Positions 12,136 to 24,578 of a stretch of DNA of 64,000 nt are shown in pieces. This stretch comes from Zingiber officinale (lineage: Eukaryota > Streptophyta > Magnoliopsida > Zingiberales > Zingiberaceae). The translations under genes were made by a program, and so were the position numbers. The notes under the pieces are model-generated. The model ran no database searches. It saw only the letters and a list, made by a program, of their open reading frames with translations, and was not told the origin of the DNA. Each line of letters begins with the position of its first letter. Position 1 is the first letter of the stretch. The stretch spans positions 74,704,744 through 74,768,743 of the forward strand of contig NC_055998.1 of NCBI RefSeq assembly GCF_018446385.1, written 5' to 3'.

Positions 12136-13210
12136 ACTTTGAATATTTTTAGCAAATATTTTCAAATTTCAGGGGGAGGAATTAATTAAAAATTTCCCCT
12201 TATATAAAATATTTTAAATTTTGTTTGAAAAATGTTTTCTTAAAAATTTCTTAAACCTACTTTTGAAAACTAACTCTTATAAAACTAAGTTGTTTTTAAG
12301 AATTGGGTTTTACTTTTTATTGAAAATTGATTTTGAAAATTAGATTTAACTTAGTTTTGAAAATTGTGGAAATTAAATCATTTTCAAAACTTAAGTTTAC
12401 AAACTAAGCTTCTCAAAATCATTTTCCTTAATTTTGAAAATCAAAGTTTGAAAATCAATTTTCAAAATCAACTTGCTTAAAATTGTGAAAATTTTTTAAA
12501 TCAACTCAAAATTGTTTGTTTTAAATCACAAACTTTTTATCCTTTTTACTTAGTCTTTGAAAACTCAACTTTTCAAGTATTTTAAACCATGGTTTTGAAA
12601 CTAGTACTTTTGAACTTTAAAATTTTGATTTTTGAAAATTAGATTTAATTATTTTACTTTATCAAAATTAGTTCTACCAAACTCCTTTGAAAACTAAAAG
12701 TAAAGTTCAAAATCAATATTTGCAAACTGAAATTTGATTTACAAAAACTCAGTGTTGAAAATTATGAAAGTTAGATTTTTCAAACTTAAATCATTGTCAA
12801 AACTTAAGTTTTAAATTAAATCGTTTATAAACTTAGTATTGAAAAATAAATCAGTTTTTGGAAAAATAAATGTTTCAAACTTAGTTTTGGAATTTTGGTT
12901 TTTGAAAACTTATGTTTGAAAATGAAACTATCTAAACTTAGCTAGCTTTCTAAAAGTTAAAAGCAAATGCTTTAAACAAATTTTCAAAAGCTTAAACTCC
13001 CCCAGATTAACTTGACATTTTTTTGTCTGAAGTCTATAATTACTTAATCCATGCTTATTTTTGATGAATGCCAAAGGGGGAGGGTTAGGTGGTTAAGTTA
13101 GGTTAAGTTAGCTGAACCTAACTGAAAATTCAAACTAACTTAAAAACCACATAAATGCATGGTTCTTGCATATGTTTTCACTAACTTAACCAAGTTGTCA
13201 TTCCATCAAA

Positions 13211-13221
13211 AAGGGGGAGAT
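13211..13221 (+). other. Polypurine tract of element B
   Basis: AAGGGGGAGAT directly before the 3' LTR start TGTTGG at 13222. Confidence 0.85.
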
Positions 13222-14997
13222 TGTTGGTGCGGTTAGCACTAACGATTTAACCCAGGTTTTGATGAATGACAAATCAGGTTAAGTTAGTTTGTTTTTGTCT
13301 GACACTTTGATCGAGTGTGCAGGAGAAGTCCAGACAGGTCGACGGGCTGACCGGATGTCTGGCACGAAGTCCAGCTAGGTCGACGGGTGGCCGGATAGCT
13401 GGCGAGAAGTCCAAGGGAAGTCCAGCTAGGTCGACGGGCTGGCCGGATAGGTGGCGAGAAGTCCAAGCAGTCGACGGGCTGACCGGACGCTTGGCGAGAA
13501 GTCCGGCAGGTCGACGGGCTGACGGCAGGTAAGTGAGGTAGGTCACTGGAGGGGAGTGACTGTGAGGACGCGTTCCCGGGAAGGGGACATTAGGCGTCGA
13601 TCCGGCTTAGATCCATTTCGGATGTCTAAGTCGAGATCGTGACTAGATTCCGGTCTCGGAAAGACGGAATCTAAGTCATACTCTTTTTATCTATCTGTTG
13701 AACTTTAACTGTGCTAACAATCTGTTTTACAGGATGTATATTTGCCTCGGACTAACTTTGTTTTGCAGGAAAAGGGAGTTTTCTGGAACAAGGTGGTCCG
13801 GGCGCCCGGAAGGCGAATTCTATCCAACCAAGTCGTCGCCACGTGGAGCATCTCGGTTTGTGCAGCTACGTCACATTCCAGGCGCCCGGAAGGGATCCAG
13901 GCGCCTGGAACAGCATATAAAAGAAGCCCCAGACAGGAGCTTCAGATGTAACAAACTGAGAACTCTTCTACTGCTGGTCTTGCTGCTCGACGTTCAGTGC
14001 AACGCCAACAACGCTCCGACAAAAGTGCTCCTCCGGTTTTTATTTAATCTTCTTTGTCGGTATTGCTTTATAGTCACTAGCACTTCCTGTACTTATTCTG
14101 TAATCATATTTCGACTTGTTAGTGATTGCCCAACGAAAGTGGTCAAGGACCACGGGCCTTCGAGTTGTAACGACCACCCTTCTTACTACTACTCTCTAAG
14201 GGCGACCGTTACCTAACTCCTACTCTACTTACTAGTGTCACTTATGCTATTATTAGCGACACTTAGATTTATCACGGTTCAGAGAAATTCCTACCGAAAA
14301 ATTTTGGCAGAGTCTCCCCTGTACCGGTGACCAAATCCATAATACATAAAAGATATACACAGCCACATGCGGCTGGATCACAATATTCTTCACAACCACG
14401 CATTAATAAATCATATTCTAATCAAAAACTAAACTAGCAATAAGAATTAAACTCAAAACTCTCAGAACAAAGCATAACAAGCTACAATGCACTTCAAACT
14501 CAAGCATAAACTCATGATTTCATAATGGAAATAAGGAAAATGAACTAGACATAAACTCTAAATGAATAAGTCTTGCTAGTCCCCTCTGGATCCCTCCATA
14601 GTTCAGCCACCACACACATCCATCATCACCACCACCCTATCGCCTCCCTTCATATCTTAGCTTTTCCTTTATCTGCAGTAGGAGGAAAGAAAACAAGATC
14701 TATAAGCGAAAATGCTTAGTAAGTACTAATCTATCTCACAAAACTCGAAATGCATAAATGAAATGCATAAGTACTGAAACTGAAATACTAAAACTATCTG
14801 CATATGCTCATGGTATACAGAAAATGAACTAGATACAAATCATACTCAGTATCAAGCAGAATAACAAGAAACTAACTATGTAAACTTAGAATTAAAGAAA
14901 CTAACCATTCTTATTTATTCTAAGCATGTAACTTGTTTCATTTCTTATATCCTTGTGTTAGAAATTAATCTTTTAATTCCTATCTTTTACTCACTTC

Positions 14998-15019
14998 TTC
15001 TTTCTTTCTTTCTTTCTTA
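14998..15019. repeat. (CTTT)n microsatellite
   Basis: A short CTTT run inside solo LTR D. Confidence 0.85.
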
Positions 15020-15327
15020 ACTTTTCTTTTCTTTGGGCCCAGGCCTAGTACCAACTCATGCGCGTTCCCTAATAGGTTGGGGTTGCGAGCCACCAATCCT
15101 AAAAGAGCAGACCTCGGTCTACCAGGGCCAAGACCTCGGAAATGGTCACCTGGATTTGTTTAACGACAAGCTCTTGGATGTCGGGTACTAGCCTCTTACT
15201 TTAATTTACTTGTTATCTCTTTTTAATTAGACCTTGGTCTTTTTCTTTACTCATACTTCTCATAATCCTTTATTAGAGCTTATTAGAATCCTTTAGATAT
15301 ATATCTAACAAGTATAGGATTACAACT

Positions 15328-15668
15328 AACCAAGCATGCTGTATAAAAATAACACAAAGGAAAACAAATCTGAACTCCCTAAGCCTGTTATAAAATAGAG
15401 CAAAGGAAAGCAAATCTGGACTTTCTAAACATGCTGTAAAATAGGGCAAAAAAATGCTACTTTAGGGATTCTAATCATGTTATAAAACATAGACAAAGAA
15501 TACTACTTTAGGGTTTCTTAAGCATGCTGTAAAATAGACAAAGGATGCTACCTTTAGTGATCCTAATCATGCTGTAAAAACAAACAGACATAGAATGCTA
15601 CTCAACTTCTTAAACATGCTGTAAAATAGAGCAAAAGAAAGCTAACTTGGACTTTCTAAACATGGTAG
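15328..15668. repeat. Degenerate tandem repeats in D
   Basis: Five to six copies of a roughly 55-65 bp unit marked by CATGCTGTAAAATAG...CAAAG, followed by a CTACTTT or GACTTTCTAA part. Units differ by substitutions and small indels. Confidence 0.72.
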
Positions 15669-16837
15669 TAGCATGGAAAAGTCTAATTCTGCATGCTTAA
15701 ATTAAATGGCACATAAATCTCAAGCTACATACTTTAAGATAGCATGCATATAAATTCTTCATGCACAAAAATACGCTAAATCTGTACACATGCTTATCAT
15801 CACTAAGACTTACTGAAGCTTAAAATCTGTATAAACTTGTTGTAAAGAAAACTCATACTCTCACAAGGCAACAGAAATCAAAACTTGTTGCAACTATCTG
15901 TAGTGCCACGGCAGTAACTAAAGCTCTAAACAAAACAATCTAATAAAATTGTTCTTATTCCTCATATAGCAATGAAATTGAATCTAAAATCACATGATCA
16001 GTTCTATACATGTTTGTATATAAATTCTTCACGCTAAATCATTAAATTTGCTACTAGAAACTAAAGAGGTAATAACAACATATCTTCATGCTCTCCATCT
16101 GCTATGGAAGAAAACCAAAAATTCCAGCAAACTCCAAAGGAGAAAACTTTGGAATTAAACATTCCTTAAACATTCTTTACAGTAGCAATTGAACTAAAAA
16201 AGAACCTATATTTCTAGCAACCATATCCGGTCACAGCAGGTTCCAAAGCAAGGAACTAAAATCCCTAACCTATACCATCTTTCCTTCCTTTGTTCCCATT
16301 TGAGGCTCACGGCAACAACCTCAAAACCAAATCCGAATGGCAATGGAAGCAAGGAAAACCAATCGAAGCTCGGAACTACTCGGCACGGCAAAAACTGAAG
16401 CAAGGAAAACAAATCGAAGCCCGGAGCAACTCCTACCGCAGGTGAGTAGTACTTACCTTTGCTTGTCCTTGCACTTACAACTGAGAGGAAGGGAAGGGAA
16501 CTTCTAGGGCTAGGTAGATCCCTTTTCCGGCGTGTCCTCTGAGCTCTCGGGCTTCTCTCCGTCGGGAGCAGCCACCGTGGATGAAGGACGGTTGGAGGGA
16601 AGCTTCGCCGGCGTCGGAATCTCCAACCCTAGCTGCTCCTGGTTTCCGCCGAGAGTTCTTGCGCCGTCGCGAGGGAGAAGGCGAAGAAGAATTTAGAGAG
16701 AAGAAGTTAGGTTTTCTAAAATCCCAAAACTTATTTCCTTATATAAGTAATCGGATATAACTCAACTATACTATAACCTTATTTAACTCTATTTGAGATT
16801 AACATAAATCTCTTATCCCAGCTAGTCAAGCCGGTTT

Positions 16838-16885
16838 GGCTTGGTTTGGTCCGACCCGAGGTCGCGGGTTCGAACCTCTTCTCCA
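16838..16885 (+). other. tRNA-like B-box segment in D
   Basis: GAGGTCGCGGGTTCGAACCTC carries a good match to the tRNA T-arm/B-box (GGTTCGAANC), with a degenerate D-arm-like GGTTTGGCTTGG upstream. It is a tRNA-derived relic rather than a tRNA gene. A comparable segment sits near the 3' end of the solo LTR at 52517-55748. Confidence 0.45.
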
Positions 16886-17750
16886 ACACTTTTTGCTTAA
16901 ACTTCTTTGGTTTTGTAAAAATACTAAACGACCTCCAAAAATTACGTAAAAATACTCTAAAAATTCCTAAAAATCTCTAGAATATTTTAAAGGCATTTCC
17001 AAATATTTTTATGGCCCTTTAGAACTTGAAATGGGAAAATTGGGTCGTTACACGAGTAGGAGTCGTCACAGGCTCCGAACGAAGTAAAAAACATCTGTGT
17101 CTATTTTATTTTTCCGCTGCATTTATACTCTAAGTTTTCGAATCGATATTCACCCCCCCCTCTATCGAATCTAACGGTCCTACAAAGGTTACTCAGTTGC
17201 CACATCATTGTGAGGTGGCAAGATGTGGACCAATGGTAATGGTCCACATCTTCATGATGTGCCAAATCATAGGAGTTACAAAATACCTCTTAATGGCTTC
17301 ACATTAATTGTGATTAATGTGGAATGGGAGTTACACTCCATGGAGTGGCCGGCCACACAAAAGTGGTGAATGAAATTTGATTTTCATTCAAGGCATTACT
17401 TCTTCTTCTTCTTCCTCAAGAGAGCTCTCTCCCTTTCCTCCTCTTGCCATGACCACACAAGGTGCTAGCACACCTTTTGTGTGTTTTCTCCACCTATGTG
17501 TTTGTGTGGATACTTCTAGAGGAGTATCTATTTTGATACTCTAGAGATCCGGCAATTCCTTGGACGAGCGGGAACACGAAAGGGCACGCTTCGAAGGTAT
17601 AACTCTCATCTAGTGTAGATCTAGAGTCTTTGAAACTCGTACTCGTATTTTCGGTCGGTTTTTCCTTGCACGGATCCGTTGGCCTTGGGTGATTCGGGGT
17701 TTCAGCGACGGGAAAAGCGGTTTTCGCGGCCCGAAGATCCCAACATCATC

Positions 17751-20275
17751 TGCCTTGAAAACTAGTATATAATCTCTAGTCCTACTTAGGTACTTTAATA
17801 TATGCTTTACGACAGTCCAGTGTCCCAGTCCTGGGTTACTTTAATATCTGCTAACCATGCCCATGGCAAAACAGATATCCGGTCTCGTGCTCATCATAGC
17901 ATACATTAGGCTTCCGATAGCCTAAGCATAAGGAACTGCCTTCATGTCCTCTATCTCCTTTAATGTCTTTGAAGACATCTCTTTAGATAAAGCTACTCCA
18001 TGCCTAAAAGGTAGAAAAACCTTTCAAGGAGTTTTGCATGCTAAAACGAGATAGATTTGTATCGAGATATGAAGCTCGAGATATGCACAACATTCTTTTC
18101 TTGTGATCCGTTATTATTTTGATCACAAAAATATGTGCGCTACCTCCCAAATCCTTCATATCAAATTGCTTGGACAACCATACCCTTACTTCTGACAACA
18201 CTTTGATATTGTTTCCAACTACCAAAAATGTCATCTACGCATAGTACAAGAAATACCACCATGTTTCCATCCCACTTCTTGTATACACAAGACTCATCCG
18301 GACATTGAATAAATTCATAGGTCTGGATTACTTTATTAAATCAGATGTTCCAATACCTTGAAGCATTTGCTTCAGCCCATAAATAGACCGATTGAGCTTA
18401 CATACTAGATGCTCTTTACCATTTGCAATAAACCCATCTGGTTGCTTTACATGGATGCTTTCTTCAAGACTTCCTTTAAGAAGGCTGTCTTGACATCCAC
18501 TTGCCAAATCTCATATGAGTAGCAAAAGATAAAAGAATCTGGATAGAATTAAGCATGGCTACCGGCGAAAAAGTGTACATTTTCGTAACAAGCCTTGCTT
18601 TGAAGGTTTCCACCTTACCATATGTCCCTTTATTTCCTTTTGTAGATCTATTTACATCCAATGACTTTTATACCATGTGGTGGTTTTACAAGCTCCCAGA
18701 CCTTATTAGAATACATAAATTCTATTTCTGTATTCATTACGCTTTGCCAAGATGCTGCATCTTTATCTTGGAGCGCTTCGTCATATGTTCGGGGATCAAG
18801 TTCATGTTCACCAAGGGTCAAGTCCAAAGACTCCCAAAACATGAATCATTTTAGGTTGCCTAGTACTATTGGTAGTAGATTAGACGTGCCCTTTATTATT
18901 TCCTTAAGAACAGATTTACTTATGGGCTTGTGGTTGATTATATAGTCCTCTTAAAAAAACAGACATTGATGCTAACAATGACCTTATGATTTTTAGGACT
19001 ATAAACCTCCTTTCGTTTCTCTAGAATAACCCACAAACAAGTGAACTCCTATTCTTAATTCCAACTTATCAGTGTCTCCCTTCAGCATATATGCTGGACT
19101 ATCCCAAATCCGAATATACTTTAGATTAGGCTTACGCCCATTCTACAATTCTATGGGAGTAGAGGGTTTTGATTTAGAAGGTACTATCTTCACTTTCGTT
19201 TCCAGAGTATATCCTAAAAATGAATTTGGTAATTCTGAATAACTCATTATTGATCTAACTATTTCCATAAGAGTCATATTCCTTCGATCTACTACACCAT
19301 TCTGTTGGGGTGTACCAGGTGTAGTCAGTTGGGATTGAATCTCGACTTTTGATAAGTGACTCCTAAACTCACCTAAGAGGTACTCGCAACTACGATCTTA
19401 CCATAGTGTATTGATATTTTTACCTTGACGTTTCTCCACATCAACTTTGTACTCTTTGAACTTATCAAAGCACTTAGACTTGTGGCACATCAAGTAAATG
19501 TACTCGTATCTCGAATAGTCAAAATATTTGAAACCACCTCTTTTCTGGATAGTCAAATGTCCACACAAATCAGAATGAACCAATTCCAACAAATCTTTGG
19601 CTCTATACGCCTTAAACTTAACAAGCCTCTTGGTCGTTTTTCCTTCCAAGTAAGACTCGCAGGTTTAAAAGTTTTCCACCACCAATGAACCCAAAAGTTC
19701 ATCGGCTATTATCCTTTGAATTCTACTTAAGTTAATATGACCTACCTTTAGATGCCAAAGATACGATTGGTTCATTTCCGAAGGTTGCTTTCTCTTATTA
19801 GAGTTAGAAGATGTGTTATTAATTATCGTTTGTTGCATCATGGGAGTTATTGGATTATAAATTGTCAAACAACGTACCAGAATAGATAACTTCCCTATTT
19901 ATCTTGATAACAACTTTGTTATCAAAAAATAGAATATCAAGTTCTTTGAATAGTTTAGAAATTGAAAACTAGTTCTTTCTAAACTTGGTACGTAAAGATA
20001 ATTTCTCAAAATTCATGTTTTATTCCTATCAGAGGATAAACATCTCCCACTGCAACAGCTGCTACTTTTGCAGCAGTGCCCATGTAGACACTGATTTTCC
20101 CTTCATATAGTTGTCAAGTTTCCTGGAACCTCTGCAATGAATTACAGACATGATCAGTGGCTCTCGTATCTACACACCAGGTACCGATAGATAACACCAC
20201 TAAACATGTTTTAACAACTAATGAATAAAATACACTTTTATTGTTCTCATTTCTGAGAGGACAGTCCACCTTAGA
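17751..20275 (-). pseudogene. Protease-integrase-RT relic of element A
   Basis: Leftward reading gives copia pol in order. A knuckle remnant lies near 20262. Protease follows at about 20175, where the catalytic D-T-G-A reads D-T-R-A. Next are a GAG-pre-integrase region with NNTSSNSNKRK and LWHLKVGHINLSRIQ (about 19720-19860), integrase with LVHSDLCG and PGTPQQNGVVDRR (about 19260-19590), and RT with ARTYDEALQ-like, FKARLV and CVDD (about 18229). The relic has several frameshifts and stops. H, of the same family, shows the same order with fewer breaks. Confidence 0.87.
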
Positions 20276-20363
20276 GTCTGAGTTTTATTTCCAATCATAA
20301 TTGAGACAACTAAGTCTATTCTATAGTATAACAGCTAGGGGATTGACTAATATTTGAAATCCT
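20276..20363 (-). pseudogene. Vestige of element A gag
   Basis: By comparison with H, only the first tens of bases of gag (start codon changed ATG to ATT near 20360) and the last bases of the zinc-knuckle region remain, joined directly. About 0.6 kb of gag present in H is missing here. Confidence 0.7.
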
Positions 20364-20399
20364 AAGAATCACAAAAATATTTGGTCAAGACCATCACCT

Positions 20400-21075
20400 C
20401 AAAATCCCCATGAATTTTGTATGTCACGTTAGTGTGGACATATACAAATTCAATCTTTAAGAGGAGATTTTATCCATTAATTTTATTATCTCGTCGACCT
20501 AATTTTATGACAAATAAAATTAATAGTTGGTCTGTCTTTGATCAAATATTTGGTCAAAACTTTGAATTTAAAAATAATATTGATTCCTCAAAATAATACC
20601 ATTTAAATTTACCAACACCTCAAACACCGTGAATTTTGTATGCCACGATAGTGTGGACGTATAAAAATTCAAGCATTTGTAAGAGGAGGGGTTTACCCAT
20701 TAATAACCTTTAACCTATCTTTATGGAAAATAAAATTACATCAAACATCATGAATTTTGTAAGCCACGATAGTATGGACGTATATAAATCCAAACATTTG
20801 TAAGAGAGGTTTTACCCATTAATTTTATTATCTTGTCAACCTGACAAATAAAATTACTTCAAACACCGTAAATTTTGTCTGCCACGATAGTGTGGATGTA
20901 TACAAATTCGAATATTTGTTAGAGTTTTACCCATTAATTTTATTATCTTGTCAACTTGACAAATAAAATTATCTCAAACACCATGAATTTTGTATGCCAC
21001 GATAGTATGGACATATACAAAATCTCAACATTTGTAAGAGGGGGTTTTAATTTTATTATCTTGTCAACCTATCTT
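20400..21075 (-). repeat. Tandem repeats in the leader of element A
   Basis: Five imperfect copies of a unit of about 115-200 bp, marked by GAATTTTGTATGCCACGATA, an AGTGTGGACGTAT segment, ATTTGTAAGAG and TTACCCATTAATTTTATTAT. Copies begin near 20412, 20627, 20747, 20864 and 20979. H has one unit in the same place (about 33370-33475, opposite strand), so A carries an expansion. Confidence 0.85.
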
Positions 21076-21956
21076 TATGACAAATTAATAGTTGGTTTTC
21101 CTTCGGTCACACAACAAATAGCAATGACTCCGATGGGGAGGATACTATTAAATGTGCCTAAGTGTATACCATTACTTGATACTTAGTTCATTAAATAAGA
21201 TTGTGCCCCTTCTGATGGGGAAGATCACACGCTCCTAATTAATTTCCTATAATCATCCAAAATGCAAGTTTGATCCAGTGATCTGCAAACAAACTCATCC
21301 AATGGGGAGGGAGGCACTCAGAGCCAACACGCAAGTTTGTCGCATCACTTACAAACCAGTAATGGAGACCGTGGAATTTATTTACTAATCTCTCTCCCAC
21401 TTAGTTATTTAAGGTGAGAAATTTTAACTATGCAAGCACACATCACAGTAAATAAAAGCAATAAATATGAAAATTAATTTTCCAACTATTATGGTTTTTT
21501 CCATCACTATCCTTCGTGCACTGCCAACCCTAGCTACTACCATCTTTAGCCACTGCAATCGGGTCCAGTCGCCGCATCTATCTTGCTTCTTTTTCCGCCG
21601 TGCCTCTGGTCCACAAATAGTACCATGCCTCGCAAGGATATAATCCGCGACAAAAATAGAATTTTTCATATATCGATCCTATATTCCACAAAGGAATGTA
21701 CATGTAATCTAGATCAAAACAAAAATGTAAAATCCTAAAACTAATACAGCTCCTGCTGTATTTAATTCATACAATCATGCACACACAAAAATGCCCTTGA
21801 CATATCCAAGGGTCCAATCACACACAATATCTATAAGCTATAATAGTTGGAGCCTCCAACCACAGAGTTAACACATCCTACTATTATCTTGCCTAAATTA
21901 TGTATGACATGTGCATAATTAAACTGAAAAAACCAAACACACAAAGGCAAACCCTA
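21076..21956 (-). other. Leader of element A (proximal part)
   Basis: Noncoding sequence between the 5' LTR/primer site and the tandem repeats. It corresponds to about 32460-33360 in H. I see no gene in it. Confidence 0.7.
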
Positions 21957-21968
21957 GCTCTGATACCA
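21957..21968 (-). other. Primer binding site of element A
   Basis: Minus-strand TGGTATCAGAGC, two bases inside the 5' LTR boundary at 21971. Complementary to initiator tRNA-Met. Confidence 0.93.
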
Positions 21969-21970
21969 AT

Positions 21971-24578
21971 TGTTGATTGTTATGCGGAATATCATACTGG
22001 TTCCCCTGTACAAAATTTTTGTACAAATCCTGAACCTTTACTAACGACCTATTGTGTTCTTTAGAAATTAAATTAGGAATCGCAAATGGAACTTAATATT
22101 ATTGATTCCAAATTTAACTTATCTGTTCTTAGTGGTTTAAACTTGGATCGCAAATGATGCTTAACATTATTGATCCAAATCCACCCATGTTACAAATTCA
22201 ATTAAATATTAATTTCTAAAATTAGCTTTCAGGACTGCATGACGAGGCACTAGGCCTTCTTGGGTATGGGATCATCCACCACCGCCTAAACAAAGCCTTT
22301 TAAAGAAATTTAATATTCAATTTCCTTATATAACCCTAGGTTTAACTAAAAGGAACAATCGAATCACAAATTTGAAAAATAAAGGAAATCACAAATTCGA
22401 AACCTAGAATCATATGCCTCTTATGTTTGGTATTTCAAAAACTATATAAAGAAAACTAGTATGATGCGGAATAGAAATTACTAGTTATATCTTTCTTTGT
22501 AAACAACAACTTCTTGATCTTCTACCGTATTCCTCTTCTTATCTCGGACGTCGTGTGGGCGACGATCTACCGGGATGAGAACCACCCAAGCCCTTCTTCT
22601 TCCTTCTTCCAAGTTTCGGCCAAGCAAGCTTCTCCAAGAGATTATAAGTCTCGGCCACCAACCAAGCTCCAAGGAAAACTAGGAAACAAAACCTCCTTTT
22701 TCTTCTTTTTCTCCAAGCTAGATCCGGCCACCAAAACAAGCTCCTAGAGGTTGATGAGGTTCGGCCACTAAGGAGGAAGTAAAGGAGGAGATGGAGAGAT
22801 CATATGGCCGGCCACTACCAAGGAAGAAAAGAGAGAGAAAAAATAGAAGAGAGTTCTAAGGTGAAGGCACTTCTAACCCCTCATTTATATTCCTTGGTTT
22901 TCTCAAATAAGAAAATTTAATTATTATTAAAATTCCCTTATATTCTTTGCCTTTGGTTAATAAGGAAATTTTAATTAAAATTTCCTTTAACCCTTTATAT
23001 GGTCGGCCACCTTCAAGAGCTCCAAATAAGGAAAATTTTGAACACAAAATTAAACTTCCTTATTGGCTTCCGGAAATTTTTTAAAATAAAAATTTCTTTA
23101 ATAATTTTTCCCTTCATGGTTGGTTATAAAAAGAAATTTTTATAAATTAAAATCTCTCTATTAAAACATGTGGATGATTTACAAAAAGGAAAGTTTTTTC
23201 TAAAATTAAAATCTTCCTTTCAATCTACAAATAAGGAAAGACATCAAATCTTTTCTTAATCTTTTGTAGAAACTATAAAATAAAAGATTTAATTTTATAA
23301 CTCTCTTTTAAAATCATGAGAATGGTTTCATAAAAGGAAAGTTTTATCAAAAATTAAAATCTTCCTTTTAACTACAAATAAGGAAAGATATCAAACCTTT
23401 TTCTTAATCTTTTGTAGAAAGCTATAAAAGGAAAGATTTATAATTTTAAAAATTCTCTTTTAAAACCATGACTTCCACATAAGATAAGATTTTAAATTAA
23501 AATCCTTTTAATTTTATTAGGGTCGGCCACAACAAGCTTGGACTCCAAGCTATGGCCGACACCCTTAACTTGGCTCAATCCTTGGCTTGGCCGACCCAAG
23601 CTTGGACTCCAAGCTTACTTGGCCGGCCACCTAAGGGTGGGTTGGAAGATGGGTATAGGTGGGTATAATTCTCTATATACAAGAGGCTACGATAGGGATT
23701 GAGAGGAGGAATTGGTTTTGGTCTCCCGATGAAATTAAGCTTCCCGTATTCGCCCCGAACACCCAACTTAATTTCATCAATAATAATTCATACCACTAAA
23801 GAATTATTATTGAACTACCGCACCAATCCCAAATTACATTTTTGGGCTCCTTATTATGAGTATGTTAGGCTCCCTGTGTTTAAGATATATAATATTCACT
23901 AATTAAATGAGTTACTGACAACTAACTTAATTAATATCTAGCTCCAAGAGTAGTACCACTCAACGTTATCATCATGCCGGACTAAGTTCACCTGCAGAGT
24001 TTACATGACAATCCTTATGGGCTCCTCTTGGGGGGCATCATCAACCTAGATTACTAGGACACAGTTTTCTTCTATAATCAACAATACACACTATAAATAA
24101 TATCATTTCCCAACTTATCGGGCCTATTGATTTATCGAACTAAATCACACCCTTTGATAAGTCAAAGAAATAAATATTAGATATATGTGCTTGTTATTAT
24201 ATCAGGATTAAGAGTACACACTTCCATAATAACAAAGGTCTTATTCTTTTATTCAGTCAGTATAAAAAGAACTTACCTTAAATGGTCCTGCTCAATACAC
24301 TTATAGTGTACTAGTGTAATTTATCAATCAAGATAAACTAATACCTAATACACTACGACTATTTCAATGATTTATTCCTTTCCATCTTAGTCGTGAGCTA
24401 CTGTTTATAATTTATAAGGAATTGATAACATGATCTTCTATGTGTGACACCACACACCATGTTATCTATAATATAAATTAATTGAACAACTACACTTAGC
24501 ATATAAATGTTGGCATTTGACCAATGTGATTCTTAAATGTTTATACAAAAAGCTAGACTTTTAGTATACACTCTAATA
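21971..24578 (-). repeat. 5' LTR of element A
   Basis: A 2608-bp LTR matching 2016-4635. Its outer end reads CTCTAATA instead of CTCTAACA, so the canonical minus-strand TG start is mutated to TA. The TSD GGGGT follows at 24579-24583. A TATA-like sequence for leftward transcription lies near 22880-22890. The internal 145-bp duplication is shared with the other LTR. Confidence 0.92.

Larger units (their letters stand above)
9154..13210 (+). other. Noncoding AT-rich interior of element B
   Basis: No pol domains are visible on either strand. About 9240-9720 is ordinary-complexity noncoding DNA. About 9730-11050 is A/T-only repetitive DNA. The rest alternates oligo-A and oligo-T. AGGGGGAG-type purine tracts occur near 9237, 11975, 12172 and 13075, before the terminal one at 13211. 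Sireviruses are known for multiple polypurine tracts of this kind. Confidence 0.65.
14166..17052 (+). mobile_element. Gypsy-type solo LTR D
   Basis: A 2887-bp insertion with ends TGTAACGACC and GGTCGTTACA, perfect inverted 10-mers, and a perfect 5-bp TSD CGAGT (14161-14165 and 17053-17057). It interrupts the B 3' LTR where the 5' LTR reads straight through. There is no primer site, polypurine tract or protein domain, so it is a solo LTR. Its ends and long noncoding body with a purine-rich tail fit monocot Ty3/gypsy (Tekay/Del-like) LTRs; the lineage is inference. A tRNA-like segment lies near its 3' end. Confidence 0.85.
6576..17184 (+). mobile_element. Non-autonomous Sirevirus-like retrotransposon B
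   Basis: B has LTRs at 6576-7693 and 13222-17184 (the latter split by D), a primer site at 7696-7707 and a polypurine tract at 13211-13221. Flanks are GAGGT (6571-6575) and AAGGT (17185-17189), a 4-of-5 target duplication. The 5.5-kb interior holds a short gag-like frame and then AT-rich DNA, with no protease, integrase or reverse transcriptase. Repeated AGGGGGAG motifs in the interior and GGCGCC-rich LTRs are features I associate with Sireviruses. Movement would need proteins from an autonomous relative. Confidence 0.82.
13222..17184 (+). repeat. 3' LTR of element B, split by D
   Basis: LTR sequence occupies 13222-14165 and 17058-17184, about 1071 bp in total, interrupted by solo LTR D. The hairpin array at 13327-13536 is partly scrambled: two good units, an 11-bp stub, then units with mismatched or shortened arms. 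The GC-rich segment is reorganised relative to the 5' copy. Confidence 0.92.
5162..17745 (+). mobile_element. Solo LTR C, split by element B
   Basis: C starts TGTTAG at 5162 and ends CCCAACA at 17745. Without B it is about 1.97 kb and has no internal region, so it is read as a solo LTR. Its flanks are TAATC (5157-5161) and TCATC (17746-17750), a target duplication with one mismatch. Its sequence is related, in opposite orientation, to the E 5' LTR (24784-26478). Two similar segments rich in GCCACATCAT and GTGGCAAGATGTGGACCAA occur at 6441-6575 and 17197-17335, an old local duplication that B separated. Confidence 0.78.
2016..24578 (-). mobile_element. Copia retrotransposon A, gag-deleted, split by solo LTR C
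   Basis: A has LTRs at 2016-4635 (3') and 21971-24578 (5'), a primer site at 21957-21968, a polypurine tract at 4636-4650, and pol relics at 17751-20275 and 4656-5156. The TSD is GGGGT (2011-2015 and 24579-24583). It belongs to the same family as H (30010-39938): LTR ends, leader motif and protein relics match, and H gives the ancestral order. The gag core is missing and pol is broken throughout. C and its nested load separate the RNase H end from the rest. Confidence 0.88.
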
